Position numbers and translations under genes: made by a program. Of a DNA stretch of 64,000 bases, positions 43,107 through 52,213 are shown in pieces; within the stretch, counting starts at the first letter, position 1; each line of letters begins with the position of its first letter. Location: contig NZ_JASIRT010000009.1 in the NCBI RefSeq assembly GCF_030063475.1, positions 1 through 64,000 of the forward strand, given 5' to 3'. The notes below the pieces were generated by a model. The model was not told the origin of the DNA. It was given only the letters and a program-made list of their open reading frames with translations, and did no database searches. This DNA is from Roseomonas sp. E05 (GTDB lineage Bacteria; Pseudomonadota; Alphaproteobacteria; Acetobacterales; Acetobacteraceae).

Positions 43107-43760
43107 ATGGCCATCAAGGCGACTCCCATCCCCGGTTCCCTGCTCCTTACGCCGAAGGATCACGCGCTGATCCTGATCGACTTCCAGTCGCAGATGTCCT
43201 TCGCGACCAAATCGATCGACGCCGTCAACCTCCGCAACAACGCGGCATTGGTCGCCAATGCCGCCGCCGGCTTCGGCGTGCCGACGATCCTCACCACCGT
43301 GGCGGAGAAATCCTTCTCCGGCCCGATGTTCGGCGAGATCACCAGCGCCTTCCCGGGCCAGAAGCTGCTCGACCGCACCTCGATGAACACCTGGGAGGAT
43401 GCGGCGGTGATCGAACAGGTCAATGCCATCGGCAGAGGGCGCATCGTGCTCGCCGGGCTCTGGACCTCGGTCTGCATCGTCGGCCCGGCGCTCTCGGCGA
43501 TCGATCAGGGCTTCGAGGTCTATGTCGTCGCCGATGCCTGCGGCGACGTCTCGGCCGAGGCGCATGACCGCGCGATGGACCGCATGGTGCAGGCCGGCGC
43601 GCGGCCGATGACCTCCCTGCAGTACCTGCTGGAACTGCAGCGGGACTGGGCCCGTACCGAAACCTACGAGATGACTACCGGCTACGCCAAGGCTTTCGGC
43701 GGTGCCTATGGCCTCGGCATCATCTACGCCAAGTCGATGTTCAACGCCCACGAGGGATGA
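43107..43760 (+). CDS. Isochorismatase-family cysteine hydrolase (YcaC-like)
   Basis: A 217-residue hydrolase of the isochorismatase/nicotinamidase superfamily. Asp25 in ALILIDFQSQM and Cys123 in LAGLWTSVCIVGPAL are the catalytic pair. The pattern is closest to YcaC-type enzymes of unknown substrate. It starts 43 bases after the lipoprotein gene, is followed by XapX and amidohydrolase genes, and likely acts on an amide or ester in the same pathway. Confidence 0.9.
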   Translation: MAIKATPIPGSLLLTPKDHALILIDFQSQMSFATKSIDAVNLRNNAALVANAAAGFGVPTILTTVAEKSFSGPMFGEITSAFPGQKLLDRTSMNTWEDAAVIEQVNAIGRGRIVLAGLWTSVCIVGPALSAIDQGFEVYVVADACGDVSAEAHDRAMDRMVQAGARPMTSLQYLLELQRDWARTETYEMTTGYAKAFGGAYGLGIIYAKSMFNAHEG

Positions 43761-43813
43761 GCCGGCGGGCGGCCGCCGTGCCGGCGGCCGCCCCAGGCGG
43801 GAAGGAACTGCCG

Positions 43814-44089
43814 ATGAAGATCTATGTCCTCTCGCTCGCGGCCGGGCTTCTGGTCGGCGTGATCTACGCGCTGCTCAATGTGCGCTCGCCGGCGCCGCCG
43901 GTGGCCCTGGTCGGGCTGCTCGGCATCCTGCTCGGCGAGCAGGTGCCGCCGCTGATCAAAAACCTCTGGGCGCGTGAACCGCTGGCAGTGTCGTGGCTGC
44001 GCGCGCATGTGCGGCCGCATGTCTTCGGCGCGCTGCCGGCCGCCGAGCGGCCTTCCTCCACCAGCCGGCCCCGCAGGGCGCAGGGCTGA
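43814..44089 (+). CDS. XapX (DUF1427) family membrane protein
   Basis: A 91-residue protein. MKIYVLSLAAGLLVGVIYAL and PPVALVGLLGILLGEQ form two membrane segments, the XapX signature. The C-terminal 40 residues are soluble and Pro/Arg-rich. ATG 43814 follows GGAAGGAAC; the frame is open to 43757 without homology. XapX proteins are commonly next to YtcJ-like amidohydrolases and hydrolases, as here; their function is not known. Confidence 0.85.
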   Translation: MKIYVLSLAAGLLVGVIYALLNVRSPAPPVALVGLLGILLGEQVPPLIKNLWAREPLAVSWLRAHVRPHVFGALPAAERPSSTSRPRRAQG

Positions 44090-44110
44090 ACCCCACCGCA
44101 GGAGATGTGC

Positions 44111-46000
44111 ATGACCGACCCCGCCGCTCCCGAGCTGATTCTCCATCGCGGCCTCTTCACCACGCTCGACCGCGGCAACCCCAGCGCCACCGCCGTCGCC
44201 ATCGGCGAGGGGCGCTTCCTGGCCGTGGGGCATGACGCGGAGGTGATGGCGCTGGCCGGGCCGGCCACGCGCAAGGTGGATCTGAAGGGTCGCCGCGTGC
44301 TGCCGGGACTGATCGACAACCATCTGCACGTCATCCGTGGCGGCCTGAATTTCAACATGGAACTACGCTGGGACGGTGTACGCAGCCTGGCGGACGCCAT
44401 GGCCATGCTGAAGGCGCAGGTTGCCATCACGCCGCCGCCGCAATGGGTGCGCGTGGTCGGCGGCTTCACCGAGCACCAGTTCGCCGAGAAGCGTCTTCCC
44501 ACCATTGAGGAACTGAATGCCGCGGCGCCCGACACACCGGTTTTCCTGCTGCACCTCTATGACCGGGCACTGCTGAACGGCGCCGCTCTGCGCGCCGTCG
44601 GCTACACGAAGGACACGCCCAACCCACCGGGCGGCGAGATCACGCGCGATGCGCAGGGCAACCCTACCGGCCTGCTGCTGGCCAGGCCGAATGCCGGCAT
44701 CCTCTACGCGACGCTCGCCAAGGGACCGAAGCTGCCCTTCGAGTATCAGGTGAACTCCACGCGCCACTTCATGCGGGAACTGAATCGCCTGGGCGTCACC
44801 GGGGCGATCGACGCCGGCGGGGGATTCCAGAACTACCCGGACGACTACGCCGTCATCCGGAAGCTGGCGGAGGAGAAGCAGCTGACCATCCGTCTGGCCT
44901 ACAACCTCTTCACGCAGAAGCCGCGCGAGGAGAAGGAGGACTTCCTGAACTGGACGGCGACCTCCACCTACCGCCAGGGTGACGACTACTTCCGCCACAA
45001 CGGCGCCGGCGAGATGCTGGTCTTCTCTGCCGCCGACTTCGAGGACTTCCGCCAGCCCCGCCCGGACATGGCGCCGGAAATGGAGGACGAGCTGGAAGGC
45101 GTGGTGCGGATCCTGGCCGAGAACCGCTGGCCCTGGCGCCTGCACGCCACCTATGACGAAACCATCAGCCGCGCGCTGGACGTTTTCGAGAGGGTCAACC
45201 AGGACATCCCGCTGGACGGCCTGAACTGGTTCTTCGACCATGCCGAGACGATCTCGGAACAGTCGATCGACCGCATCGCGGCGCTGGGCGGCGGCGTGGC
45301 CGTGCAGCACCGCATGGCCTATCAGGGCGAATATTTCGTCGAGCGCTACGGCATCGGCGCGGCGGAGGCGACGCCACCGGTGGCGCGGATGCTGGAGAAG
45401 GGCGTCAGGACCTCGGCCGGCACGGATGCGACGCGCGTGGCCTCCTACAATCCCTGGGTCTCCCTCGCCTGGCTGATCACCGGGCGGACGGTCGGCGGGT
45501 TGCAGATCTATCCGCGCCGAAACTGCCTGGACCGTGAGACGGCACTGCGCATGTGGACGGAGAACGTCACCTGGTTCTCCAACGAAGTGGGGCGGAAGGG
45601 CCGCATCGCGGCAGGGCAGCTTGCCGACCTCATCGTCCCGGACCGGGACTTCTTCGCCTGCGCCGAGGACGAGATCGCCGGCATAAGCTCGGATCTCACC
45701 ATTGTCGGCGGCAGGGTGGTCTATGGCGCGGGCGACTTCGCCCGACTGGACGAGAATCCACTGCCGCCTGCCATGCCGGACTGGTCCCCGGTACGCCGCT
45801 ACGGCGGCTATGCCGCCTGGGGTGCGCCGGAGAAGGCAGGGGGGACTGCGATGATGCGCAAGCTTTCCCTTTCCTGCGGCTGCGCCAACACCTGCGGCGT
45901 GCACGGCCATGCACATGCGACGGCATGGTCGAGCAAACTGCCGATCAGCGACCTGAAGAGTTTCTGGGGCGCACTCGGCTGCGCCTGCTGGGCGGTCTGA
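44111..46000 (+). CDS. YtcJ-like amidohydrolase with a Cys/His-rich C-terminal tail
   Basis: A 629-residue metal-dependent amidohydrolase. The metal site DNHLHVIRGG, KLAEEKQLTIRLAYN, HATYDETISRAL, FDHAETIS and SAGTDATRV follow in the usual order. ATG 44111 is 7 bases after GGAG; ATG 44105 is too close to it. The last 45 residues carry a dense Cys/His cluster (SCGCANTCGVHGHAHA, then GALGCACWAV), not part of the barrel and possibly another metal site. It lies in an apparent operon with the isochorismatase-like, XapX and DoxX genes. Confidence 0.9.
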   Translation: MTDPAAPELILHRGLFTTLDRGNPSATAVAIGEGRFLAVGHDAEVMALAGPATRKVDLKGRRVLPGLIDNHLHVIRGGLNFNMELRWDGVRSLADAMAMLKAQVAITPPPQWVRVVGGFTEHQFAEKRLPTIEELNAAAPDTPVFLLHLYDRALLNGAALRAVGYTKDTPNPPGGEITRDAQGNPTGLLLARPNAGILYATLAKGPKLPFEYQVNSTRHFMRELNRLGVTGAIDAGGGFQNYPDDYAVIRKLAEEKQLTIRLAYNLFTQKPREEKEDFLNWTATSTYRQGDDYFRHNGAGEMLVFSAADFEDFRQPRPDMAPEMEDELEGVVRILAENRWPWRLHATYDETISRALDVFERVNQDIPLDGLNWFFDHAETISEQSIDRIAALGGGVAVQHRMAYQGEYFVERYGIGAAEATPPVARMLEKGVRTSAGTDATRVASYNPWVSLAWLITGRTVGGLQIYPRRNCLDRETALRMWTENVTWFSNEVGRKGRIAAGQLADLIVPDRDFFACAEDEIAGISSDLTIVGGRVVYGAGDFARLDENPLPPAMPDWSPVRRYGGYAAWGAPEKAGGTAMMRKLSLSCGCANTCGVHGHAHATAWSSKLPISDLKSFWGALGCACWAV

Positions 46001-46002
46001 CG

Positions 46003-46428
46003 ATGGGCGGCAGGGCCATGGCGCGCGGGGTGGAGGGCCTGACCTTCGCCCGCGGGTTCCGCTGGCTGGCGCTCCTGTTGCTCTGCGCCGCCTATCTCCA
46101 GGGCGGGCTCAACAAGCTGCTCGACTTTGAGGGCACGCTGGCGGAGATGCGGCTTTTCGGCCTCGCACCCGAGATGCTGGTGGCCAGTGTCGTGATCCTG
46201 CTGGAGCTTGGTGCCTCGGCGATGATCCTGGCGGGACGGCTTCGCTGGCTGGGAGCGCTCGGCCTCGCTGCCTTCACGCTGCTGGCGAGCCTGCTGGCGC
46301 TGCGCTTCTGGGAGATGCCGCTTGGCCAGGAGCGGGTCATGGCCACTAACGGCTTCTTCGAGCATCTGGGGCTCGTCGGCGGCTTCATCCTGGTGGCCTG
46401 CCACGATCTCGGCAGGCGCGGCGGCTGA
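46003..46428 (+). CDS. DoxX-family membrane protein
   Basis: A 141-residue protein with four hydrophobic segments. The start of helix 1 (ALLLLCAAYLQGGLNKLLDF) and VILLELGASAMILAGR are typical of DoxX/DoxD-like membrane proteins, which are linked to redox or sulfur metabolism. It starts 2 bases after the amidohydrolase stop, so it is surely co-transcribed. Function unknown. Confidence 0.85.
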   Translation: MGGRAMARGVEGLTFARGFRWLALLLLCAAYLQGGLNKLLDFEGTLAEMRLFGLAPEMLVASVVILLELGASAMILAGRLRWLGALGLAAFTLLASLLALRFWEMPLGQERVMATNGFFEHLGLVGGFILVACHDLGRRGG

Positions 46429-46461
46429 AGCGTCATCGCAGGAGTCTGCGGCGGAAGGTCA

Positions 46462-46495
46462 AGGAGGCCGGCGGGATGAACCCGCCGGCCCTCCT
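46462..46495. terminator. Bidirectional terminator hairpin between convergent genes
   Basis: AGGAGGCCGGCGGG, an ATGAA loop and CCCGCCGGC-CCTCCT form a very stable stem of about 14 bp with one bulged base, in the 129-bp gap between the DoxX gene and the convergent alpha/beta hydrolase gene. Confidence 0.7.
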
Positions 46496-46557
46496 GCCTC
46501 GGGAGGTACGGTATCGGGGCGCGCGGCCGGGCTTCCCGCTGCGTGCTCCGCGCCGGT

Positions 46558-47376
46558 TCAGCCTTGCAGGAAGGCGAGCAGATCGGCGTTCACCTGGTCC
46601 TTATGGGTGATGCAGGTGGCGTGCGGCGCACCGGGATAGACCTTCAGCTGCGCGCCCTTGATCATCGCGGCGGCCAGCCGGCCGGTCGCGTCGATCGGCA
46701 CCACCTGGTCGTCGTCGCCATGGATCACCAGGGTCGGCACGTCGATCTTCGCCATGTCCGGGCGGAAATCCGTTTCGGAGAAGGCGGTGACGCAGTCGAT
46801 GGTGCCCTTGATCGAGGCCAGCAGCGCGATCTGCAGCGTCTGGTCGAAGATGCCCTGAGACACCTTGGTGCCGTGGTTCGTGCCGTAGAAGACCGGGCTG
46901 AAATCGGCCAGGAACTGCGGCCGGTCGGCGACGAGCCCGGCGCGGATGCTGTCGAATACCGCCGGCTCGGTGCCCTTCTCATGGTCGGCGGTCTTGATGA
47001 AGAGCGGCGTGACGGCGCTGATCAGCACCAGCCTGCTGACGCGCGCGCTGCCATGCCGGGCGATGTAGCGGGTGACATCGCCGCCGCCCATCGAGAAGCC
47101 GACCAGCGTCACCTCCGTCAGCGCCAGCGCCTCGATCAACTGGGCGATGTCGTCCGCGAAGGTGTCGTAGTCATGGCCCTCCCACGGCTGGGATGAGCGG
47201 CCGAAGCCCCGCCGGTCGAAAGCGATGCAGCGGTAGCCCTTGGCGGCCAGGAAAAGCATCTGGGAGTCCCACATGTCCGCATCCAGCGGCCAGCCATGGC
47301 TGAACAGGATGGGCTGACCCTTGCCCCAGTCCTTGTAGTAGATCTCGGTGCCGTCCCGGGTGGTGATCGTCGCCAT
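46558..47376 (-). CDS. Alpha/beta hydrolase, non-heme haloperoxidase type
   Basis: A 272-residue hydrolase. The triad is Ser95 in [10 protein letters not shown], Asp in [10 protein letters not shown] and His in [27 protein letters not shown] is the oxyanion-hole block and matches cofactor-free chloroperoxidases/arylesterases (bromoperoxidase-like). These act as esterases or perhydrolases. It stands alone on the minus strand, downstream of the LysR gene with 131 bp between. Confidence 0.92.
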   Translation of the reverse strand: MATITTRDGTEIYYKDWGKGQPILFSHGWPLDADMWDSQMLFLAAKGYRCIAFDRRGFGRSSQPWEGHDYDTFADDIAQLIEALALTEVTLVGFSMGGGDVTRYIARHGSARVSRLVLISAVTPLFIKTADHEKGTEPAVFDSIRAGLVADRPQFLADFSPVFYGTNHGTKVSQGIFDQTLQIALLASIKGTIDCVTAFSETDFRPDMAKIDVPTLVIHGDDDQVVPIDATGRLAAAMIKGAQLKVYPGAPHATCITHKDQVNADLLAFLQG

Positions 47377-47507
47377 GTCCGATTGCCTTCGTCAGTGGAG
47401 AGGCGCCCTGCTGCGGGCCCGGACGCGACTTTGCCGTGCAGGCGGCGACGGCGGATTGAACGGAAGCCATCCGATTGGCCCGATCCTGCTGCGGCGCGGT
47501 GCGGCGG

Positions 47508-48398
47508 TCACGCGGCGGGGCTGGTGCCCTCGACGAGCGGGCGGCAGAGGGTGATTTCCTCCGCAAGATGGTCCAGCAGCACGCGGATGCGCGGTGTCTG
47601 GCGCAGGTCGGGATGGGTCAGCAGCCAGAGCGTGCCGGCCAGTTCCGCCACCGGCGGGGAGAGGCGCACCAGGCCCGGCTGCGTGTCGCCGACGAAGCAT
47701 GGCAGGTGGCCGATGCCGAGCCCCGCCCGGATGGCCCCCGAGAGCGCCAGCACGCTGTCGAAGCGCCCGGCGATGCGCTCCGGCGCGATCCGCGCCTGGT
47801 GCCGGCGCAGGGTCTTGAGGCTGCGCAGGCCTTCGCCGGGCAGCACCCAGGCTGCCGTCTCCACCGCGAGGCCCGCCGTGCCGTAGAGCGCCCAGGCGAT
47901 GCGCGCGACACGGCGGCCCACCAGCGTCTCCGGCGGGGCATCGCTGGCGCGCAGGGCGACATCCGCATCGCGGCGGGAGAGATTGAGGGCGGTATTGCCG
48001 GTGATGACGTCCAGCCGGATGGCCGGATGCGCGGCGCGGAAGCGGACCAGCATCGGCAGCAGCAGGTCGGCCAGCAGGCTGTCGCTGGTGGCCAGCCGCA
48101 CCTCGCCTGCGGGCGAGGGCACCTGCCCGGCGAGGCGACGGGTGACTGCCGTGATGTCCTCATCCACGCGCTTGGCGAGGGCTGCCATCTCCTCGCCGGC
48201 CTGGGTGGGCACGTAGCCGGCGCGGCGGCGCTCGAAAAGCGGACAGCCCAGCATGGCCTCGATCTGCCCCAGGCGCCGGAAGGCGGTGGAGTGGTGGATG
48301 CCGAGCCGCGCCGCCGCCGCCGGAAGGCTGCCTTCCCGGGCGATGGCGTCGATCAGCCGGACATCGTCCCAGGCCATGGCGCGCGTGCTGTCCGACAT
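47508..48398 (-). CDS. LysR-family transcriptional regulator
   Basis: A 296-residue LysR protein: helix-turn-helix GSLPAAAARLGIHHSTAFRR, then a substrate-binding-like domain (LDVITGNTALNLSRRDADVA; GLGIGHLPCF). It diverges from the dioxygenase-like/hydrolase pair at 48570, and a perfect 20-bp palindrome lies in the gap. By context it probably activates or represses the quinone-detoxification pair. Confidence 0.92.
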   Translation of the reverse strand: MSDSTRAMAWDDVRLIDAIAREGSLPAAAARLGIHHSTAFRRLGQIEAMLGCPLFERRRAGYVPTQAGEEMAALAKRVDEDITAVTRRLAGQVPSPAGEVRLATSDSLLADLLLPMLVRFRAAHPAIRLDVITGNTALNLSRRDADVALRASDAPPETLVGRRVARIAWALYGTAGLAVETAAWVLPGEGLRSLKTLRRHQARIAPERIAGRFDSVLALSGAIRAGLGIGHLPCFVGDTQPGLVRLSPPVAELAGTLWLLTHPDLRQTPRIRVLLDHLAEEITLCRPLVEGTSPAA

Positions 48399-48468
48399 GG
48401 ACGGTCCCTCCCGGGCGGGAGCCTAGGATGGATCGACGTGCAACGCCAGTAAGCCAGATGCAAGGTTT

Positions 48469-48488
48469 CGATTGCACTTGTGCAATCG
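48469..48488. promoter_or_regulatory. Candidate LysR operator, perfect 20-bp palindrome
   Basis: CGATTGCAC-TT-GTGCAATCG is perfectly symmetrical and satisfies T-N11-A (TTGCAC...GTGCAA). It lies 71 bp from the LysR start and 82 bp before the MhqO-like gene. Confidence 0.6.
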
Positions 48489-48569
48489 GTTTTCGCTACC
48501 GCCGCGGCGCCGGAACGCTACCTGATAGGCCAACGGAGCGCCTCCCACGCTCCCCAGGAGATCGCAGCG

Positions 48570-49493
48570 ATGACCCGCAACGGCATCCATCACGTCACCG
48601 CCATCGCCGGAAATGCCCGGCGCAACCTCGACTTCTACACCCGCACACTTGGCCTGCGATTGGTGAAGAAGACGGTGAACTTCGACGACCCGGGCGCCTA
48701 CCACTTCTACTACGGCGACACGGGCGGCAGCCCCGGCACCATCCTGACCTTCTTCCCCTGGGAGCACGCCGCGCCCGGCCGCGCCGGGGTGGGCGAGTTG
48801 CAGGAGACGGTGTTCCGCATCCCGCAGGGCGCCATCGGCTACTGGACACAGCGCCTGGTGAACCAGGGCGTGGAGCGAACGACGCGCTTCGGCGAGACGG
48901 TGCTGCGCTTCCGTGACCCGGACGGCCTGCGCCTCGCCTTGGTCGGCCTGCCCGGCATCGAGGCCGAGCCCGCCTGGGACCATGGCGAGGTCCCCGCCGA
49001 GCACGCCATCCGCGGCTTCCACAGCGTCTCGCTGATGCTGGAGGATGCGGCACCGACCGGCGCCATCCTCTCGGACATCTTCGGCTTCGCCGAGGCGGCG
49101 CGCGAGGGTGACACCCTCCGCTTCCAGGTGCCGGGCACCGCACTGGGCGGCATCGTCGATCTGCGCGCGGTGGGCGGCTTCCTGCCGGCGCGGCTCGGGC
49201 GCGGCTCGGTGCATCACCTCGCCTTCCGCGCCGCCGACGATGCGGCGGAGATGGAGATGGTGCGCCGGCTGGCGGAGAACCACGGCCTTCACAGCACGGA
49301 GCAGAAGGACCGCGACTACTTCCGCTCGGTCTATTTCCGCGAGCCCGGTCATGTGCTGTTCGAGATCGCGACCGACGTGCCGGGCTTCGCCGTGGACGAG
49401 CCGGCGGAGCGGCTGGGCAGCGCCCTGATGCTGCCGCGCTTCCTGGAGGGGCATCGCGCCGCCATCGAGGCCGCGCTGCCCGATCTGTCCTGA
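48570..49493 (+). CDS. Ring-cleaving dioxygenase-like VOC protein (MhqO/MhqA type)
   Basis: A 307-residue protein with two vicinal-oxygen-chelate repeats. GIHHVTAIAGNARRNLDFYT starts repeat 1 and GSVHHLAFRAADDAAEM starts the second half; the His residues and the Glu in LFEIATDVPG would bind Fe(II). It matches MhqO/MhqA-type hydroquinone dioxygenases. ATG 48570 follows CAGGAG. It pairs with the MhqD-like hydrolase 15 bases downstream, as in known quinone-resistance operons. Confidence 0.88.
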   Translation: MTRNGIHHVTAIAGNARRNLDFYTRTLGLRLVKKTVNFDDPGAYHFYYGDTGGSPGTILTFFPWEHAAPGRAGVGELQETVFRIPQGAIGYWTQRLVNQGVERTTRFGETVLRFRDPDGLRLALVGLPGIEAEPAWDHGEVPAEHAIRGFHSVSLMLEDAAPTGAILSDIFGFAEAAREGDTLRFQVPGTALGGIVDLRAVGGFLPARLGRGSVHHLAFRAADDAAEMEMVRRLAENHGLHSTEQKDRDYFRSVYFREPGHVLFEIATDVPGFAVDEPAERLGSALMLPRFLEGHRAAIEAALPDLS

Positions 49494-49508
49494 ACCGAGG
49501 AGGCATTG

Positions 49509-50117
49509 ATGGCGACCGACTTCGTGCACCGCTTCGTCCCGGCCACGGTCCCGGGACGGGCGCCGCTCCTGCTGCTGCACGGTACGGGCGGCAACGAGAA
49601 CGACCTGCTTCCGCTGGGCGCGGCGGTGGCGCCCGGAGCGGCGCTGCTCTCGCCGCGCGGCCAGGTGCTGGAGAACGGCATGCCGCGCTTCTTCCGCCGG
49701 CTGTCGGAAGGCGTCTTCGACGCGGAGGATCTGCGCCACCGCACCGATGACCTCGCCGCCTTCATCGGGAAGGCGCGGGACAGCCGGGCGCTGGCGGCAC
49801 CCGTGGCGCTCGGCTTCTCGAACGGCGCCAACATCGCGGCGAGCCTGCTGCTGCGCCATCCGGGCCTGCTGCGTGGGGCCATCCTGCTGCGCGCGATGGT
49901 GCCGTTCCGTCCGGACGACACGCCGCGCCTGGACGGGACCGCCGCGCTGCTGCTCTCCGGGAGGGCCGACCCCATCGTGCCGGCGGCGAACAGCGACATG
50001 CTGGCGGAGCTGTTGGCCCAGGCCGGTGCGACGGTCACGCATCGCCGGCTGCCCGTGGGGCATGGCCTCTCGCAGGCCGACGTGACGCTCGCCAGGGAAT
50101 GGCTGGCGACGCTGTGA
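49509..50117 (+). CDS. Alpha/beta hydrolase, MhqD-like carboxylesterase
   Basis: A 202-residue phospholipase/carboxylesterase-type hydrolase. LLLHGTGGNENDLLPLG is the oxyanion block; Ser104 in LGFSNGANIA, Asp in SGRADPIVPA and His in VGHGLSQAD make the triad. ATG 49509 is preferred to TTG 49506. Its place behind the MhqO-like gene matches Bacillus-type mhqED/mhqNOP operons that handle quinones and catechols. Confidence 0.9.
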   Translation: MATDFVHRFVPATVPGRAPLLLLHGTGGNENDLLPLGAAVAPGAALLSPRGQVLENGMPRFFRRLSEGVFDAEDLRHRTDDLAAFIGKARDSRALAAPVALGFSNGANIAASLLLRHPGLLRGAILLRAMVPFRPDDTPRLDGTAALLLSGRADPIVPAANSDMLAELLAQAGATVTHRRLPVGHGLSQADVTLAREWLATL

Positions 50118-50118
50118 C

Positions 50119-51713
50119 TCAGGGCGTCGCCCCGGCCGGCCCGCCGCCCAGCGGCAGGAGATGACGGACCAGGGGAGGAGCCTCGCCCCGGTGGAAGGCC
50201 TGCACGCGGGCCTGCACCGTGCGGTCGGCGACGGAAACGCGGTCGTGCTGTCGCAGATGCTCCTCCCAGGAGCCGACCAGGAACCATTCCGTCACCTCCT
50301 CGGGCGAGGCGGCATCGGCCATGACGCCCCAGGCGAAGGCGCCGTCGCGGCGGCGGATGGCGCCGAGCGGCGCGGTGGCCTCGGCGAAGGCCGGCTGGTC
50401 GGCGGGGGTGACACGGTAGGCGACGGTCACCAGCACCGGGCCGCCGCGGGCCGAGATGCCCTCGGCCAGGCTGGGCGCGGGCCAATGGTGCGAGGGGGTG
50501 AGATCGTCCTCTCCGGCTGGCAGGGGCATCGTCCGCGCCACCAGGGCGAGGACGAGGCTGCAAGCTCCCGCCGCCACCAGCGCGGCCGCGATGGAGGTTG
50601 CTTCCGCCAGCCGCCCCCAGAGCAGGCTGCCGCCTGTCATCGCGCCGTAGAACACGGTCAGGTAGAGCGCCAGCCCCCGGCCGCGCACCCAGCCCGGCAG
50701 GACCGCCTGGGCCGCCGCGTTGAGCGTGCTGAGCGCGGCGATCCAGGCGGCGCCGACCAGGAGCAGCAGCAGGCAGGCAAGTGGCACCGAGCCGGCGAAG
50801 GCCAGCGCCGCCGTCATGGCGCCCATCAGCAGCGACGCCGCCAGCGCCACCGCCTCCAGCGCCAAGTGCTGCCGCAGGATCGGCAGGAGAAGGGCGCCGC
50901 CGACCGCGCCCGCACCGACCGCCGCCAGCATGAGGCCGTAGTCGCCGGGCCGCCATGCAGCACGACGCGGGCCACCAGCGGCAGCAGGGCCCAGCAGCAG
51001 CTGGCCGGGGCAAAGAACAGCAGGGAGCGTAGCAGCACCCGTCGCAACGGCGCGCTGGCCAACGCGTAGCGCAGCCCGGCACGCATGGCGCCGCCGAACT
51101 GCTCCGGCATTGCGGCGACCGTCTGTTCGCGCCGCCACCAGAACAGCGCGCTGAGGATGACGAGATAGCTGGCGACGTCCACGAGATAGGCCGAGGCGGT
51201 GCCCGCGGTGATGATCAGCAGCGCCGCCAGGGCAGGGCCGATGGCGCGGCTGATGTTGATGCCGAGGCTGTTGAGCGCGACCGCCGGCCGCAGCTCCTCG
51301 CGTGGCACCAGCTCCGGCACCACCGACTGCCACACCGGGCCGGCCAGGGCGCCGCCGACGCCGGCGAAGAGCGTCAGCAGCAGCAGGGTGTTGGCCTCCA
51401 GCAGGCCGAGGGCGGTCAGCAGCGCCAGCGCCAGGCTGTTGCAGCACAGGCCGATCTGGATGCCGATCATCAGCCGGCGCCGGTCCAGGATGTCGGACAG
51501 CGTGCCGGCGGGGAGCGACAGCAGGAAGACCGGCAGGGTGGCGGCAGCCTGGACAAGGGCGACCATCACCGGCGTCGGCGCCAGTTCGGTCATCATCCAG
51601 GCGGAGGCGGTATCGCGCACCCAGCCGCCGACATTGCCGAGCACCGTCGCCACCCAGAGCACGGCGAAGGCGCGGTGGCGGAAGGGCAGGAAGGCGGAGC
51701 TTGCCGTGGCCAT
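50119..51713 (-). pseudogene. MFS transporter with a C-terminal monooxygenase-like domain, interrupted by a frameshift
   Basis: From ATG 51713 a typical MFS-3 exporter reads through HRAFAVLWVATVLGNVGGW and PALAALLIITAGTASAYL to about 50950. Sequence continuing the protein (GDYGLMLAAVGAGAVGGALL onward) is in the next frame to 50119. The junction CCCGGC would be in frame as CCCGGGC, so one G is missing, or there is a sequencing error. The last roughly 100 residues (TVAYRVTPADQPAFAEATAP) form a ferredoxin-like ABM-type domain that many MFS-3 proteins carry. It converges with the MhqD-like gene with 1 base between. Confidence 0.85.
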
Positions 51714-51920
51714 CTCAGGCCGCGCCTCCATGCGAGGCATCCGCCTGATGCCGGGAAACGCCACTCCATAAGACCCGCATCCGGAACATGCCGACTTCCC
51801 TCTGCCTTTCCTGCCCTGGATGGGGCCTGAGGGAGGCGGCGGTCTTGTCGGCAAATCGCGCGATTTATCCGCTGCCGCGGAAAGCGTCGCGACGCCTGAA
51901 AGCTCCGCCTCGTCCGCGAT

Positions 51921-51973
51921 CTTTGTGCCGTCTTTACGCGAGGTCCTCACATCTCACATGGCGGCTTTATGCG
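51921..51973. promoter_or_regulatory. Candidate KdpE-binding direct repeats upstream of kdp
   Basis: CTTTGTGCC (51921), CTTTACGCG (51932) and CTTTATGCG (51965) repeat in one direction with start-to-start distances of 11 and 33 bp, whole helical turns. They lie 54-106 bp before the first small kdp ORF, in a 313-bp gap otherwise without a gene. Confidence 0.4.
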
Positions 51974-52026
51974 GCCGAAGGGCAGGAAGGGCGCTGACGG
52001 ACCCTCCTGTCCGGTTGGAGCGCATC

Positions 52027-52110
52027 ATGACCGACATCCTCCTGCTCGTCCTTGGCCTCGGCCTGTTCGGCCTTTTCGCCGCCTATGCCCATGCCTGCGA
52101 CCGCGTCTGA
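52027..52110 (+). CDS. 27-residue membrane peptide leading the kdp operon
   Basis: MTDILLLVLGLGLFGLFAAY, then AHACDRV: one transmembrane helix with a short polar end. It precedes kdpF by 12 bases and is in the same size range, so it may be an accessory peptide of the Kdp complex. It is not KdpF itself, which follows. Confidence 0.6.
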   Translation: MTDILLLVLGLGLFGLFAAYAHACDRV

Positions 52111-52122
52111 GGGAATGCCCCC

Positions 52123-52209
52123 ATGCTCGACCTGATCCTGAGTGGCGCCGTCGCGGGCGGCTTGCTGCTCTATCTGCTGTGGGCGCTGCTGCGCCCTGAG
52201 GATCTCTGA
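52123..52209 (+). CDS. kdpF: KdpF, small subunit of the potassium-transporting ATPase
   Basis: A 28-residue single-helix peptide ([20 protein letters not shown], then ALLRPEDL). KdpF stabilises the KdpFABC complex in the inner membrane. Position immediately before kdpA and the hydrophobic segment ending in LLRPE are characteristic. Confidence 0.85.
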   Translation: MLDLILSGAVAGGLLLYLLWALLRPEDL

Positions 52210-52213
52210 TCCC

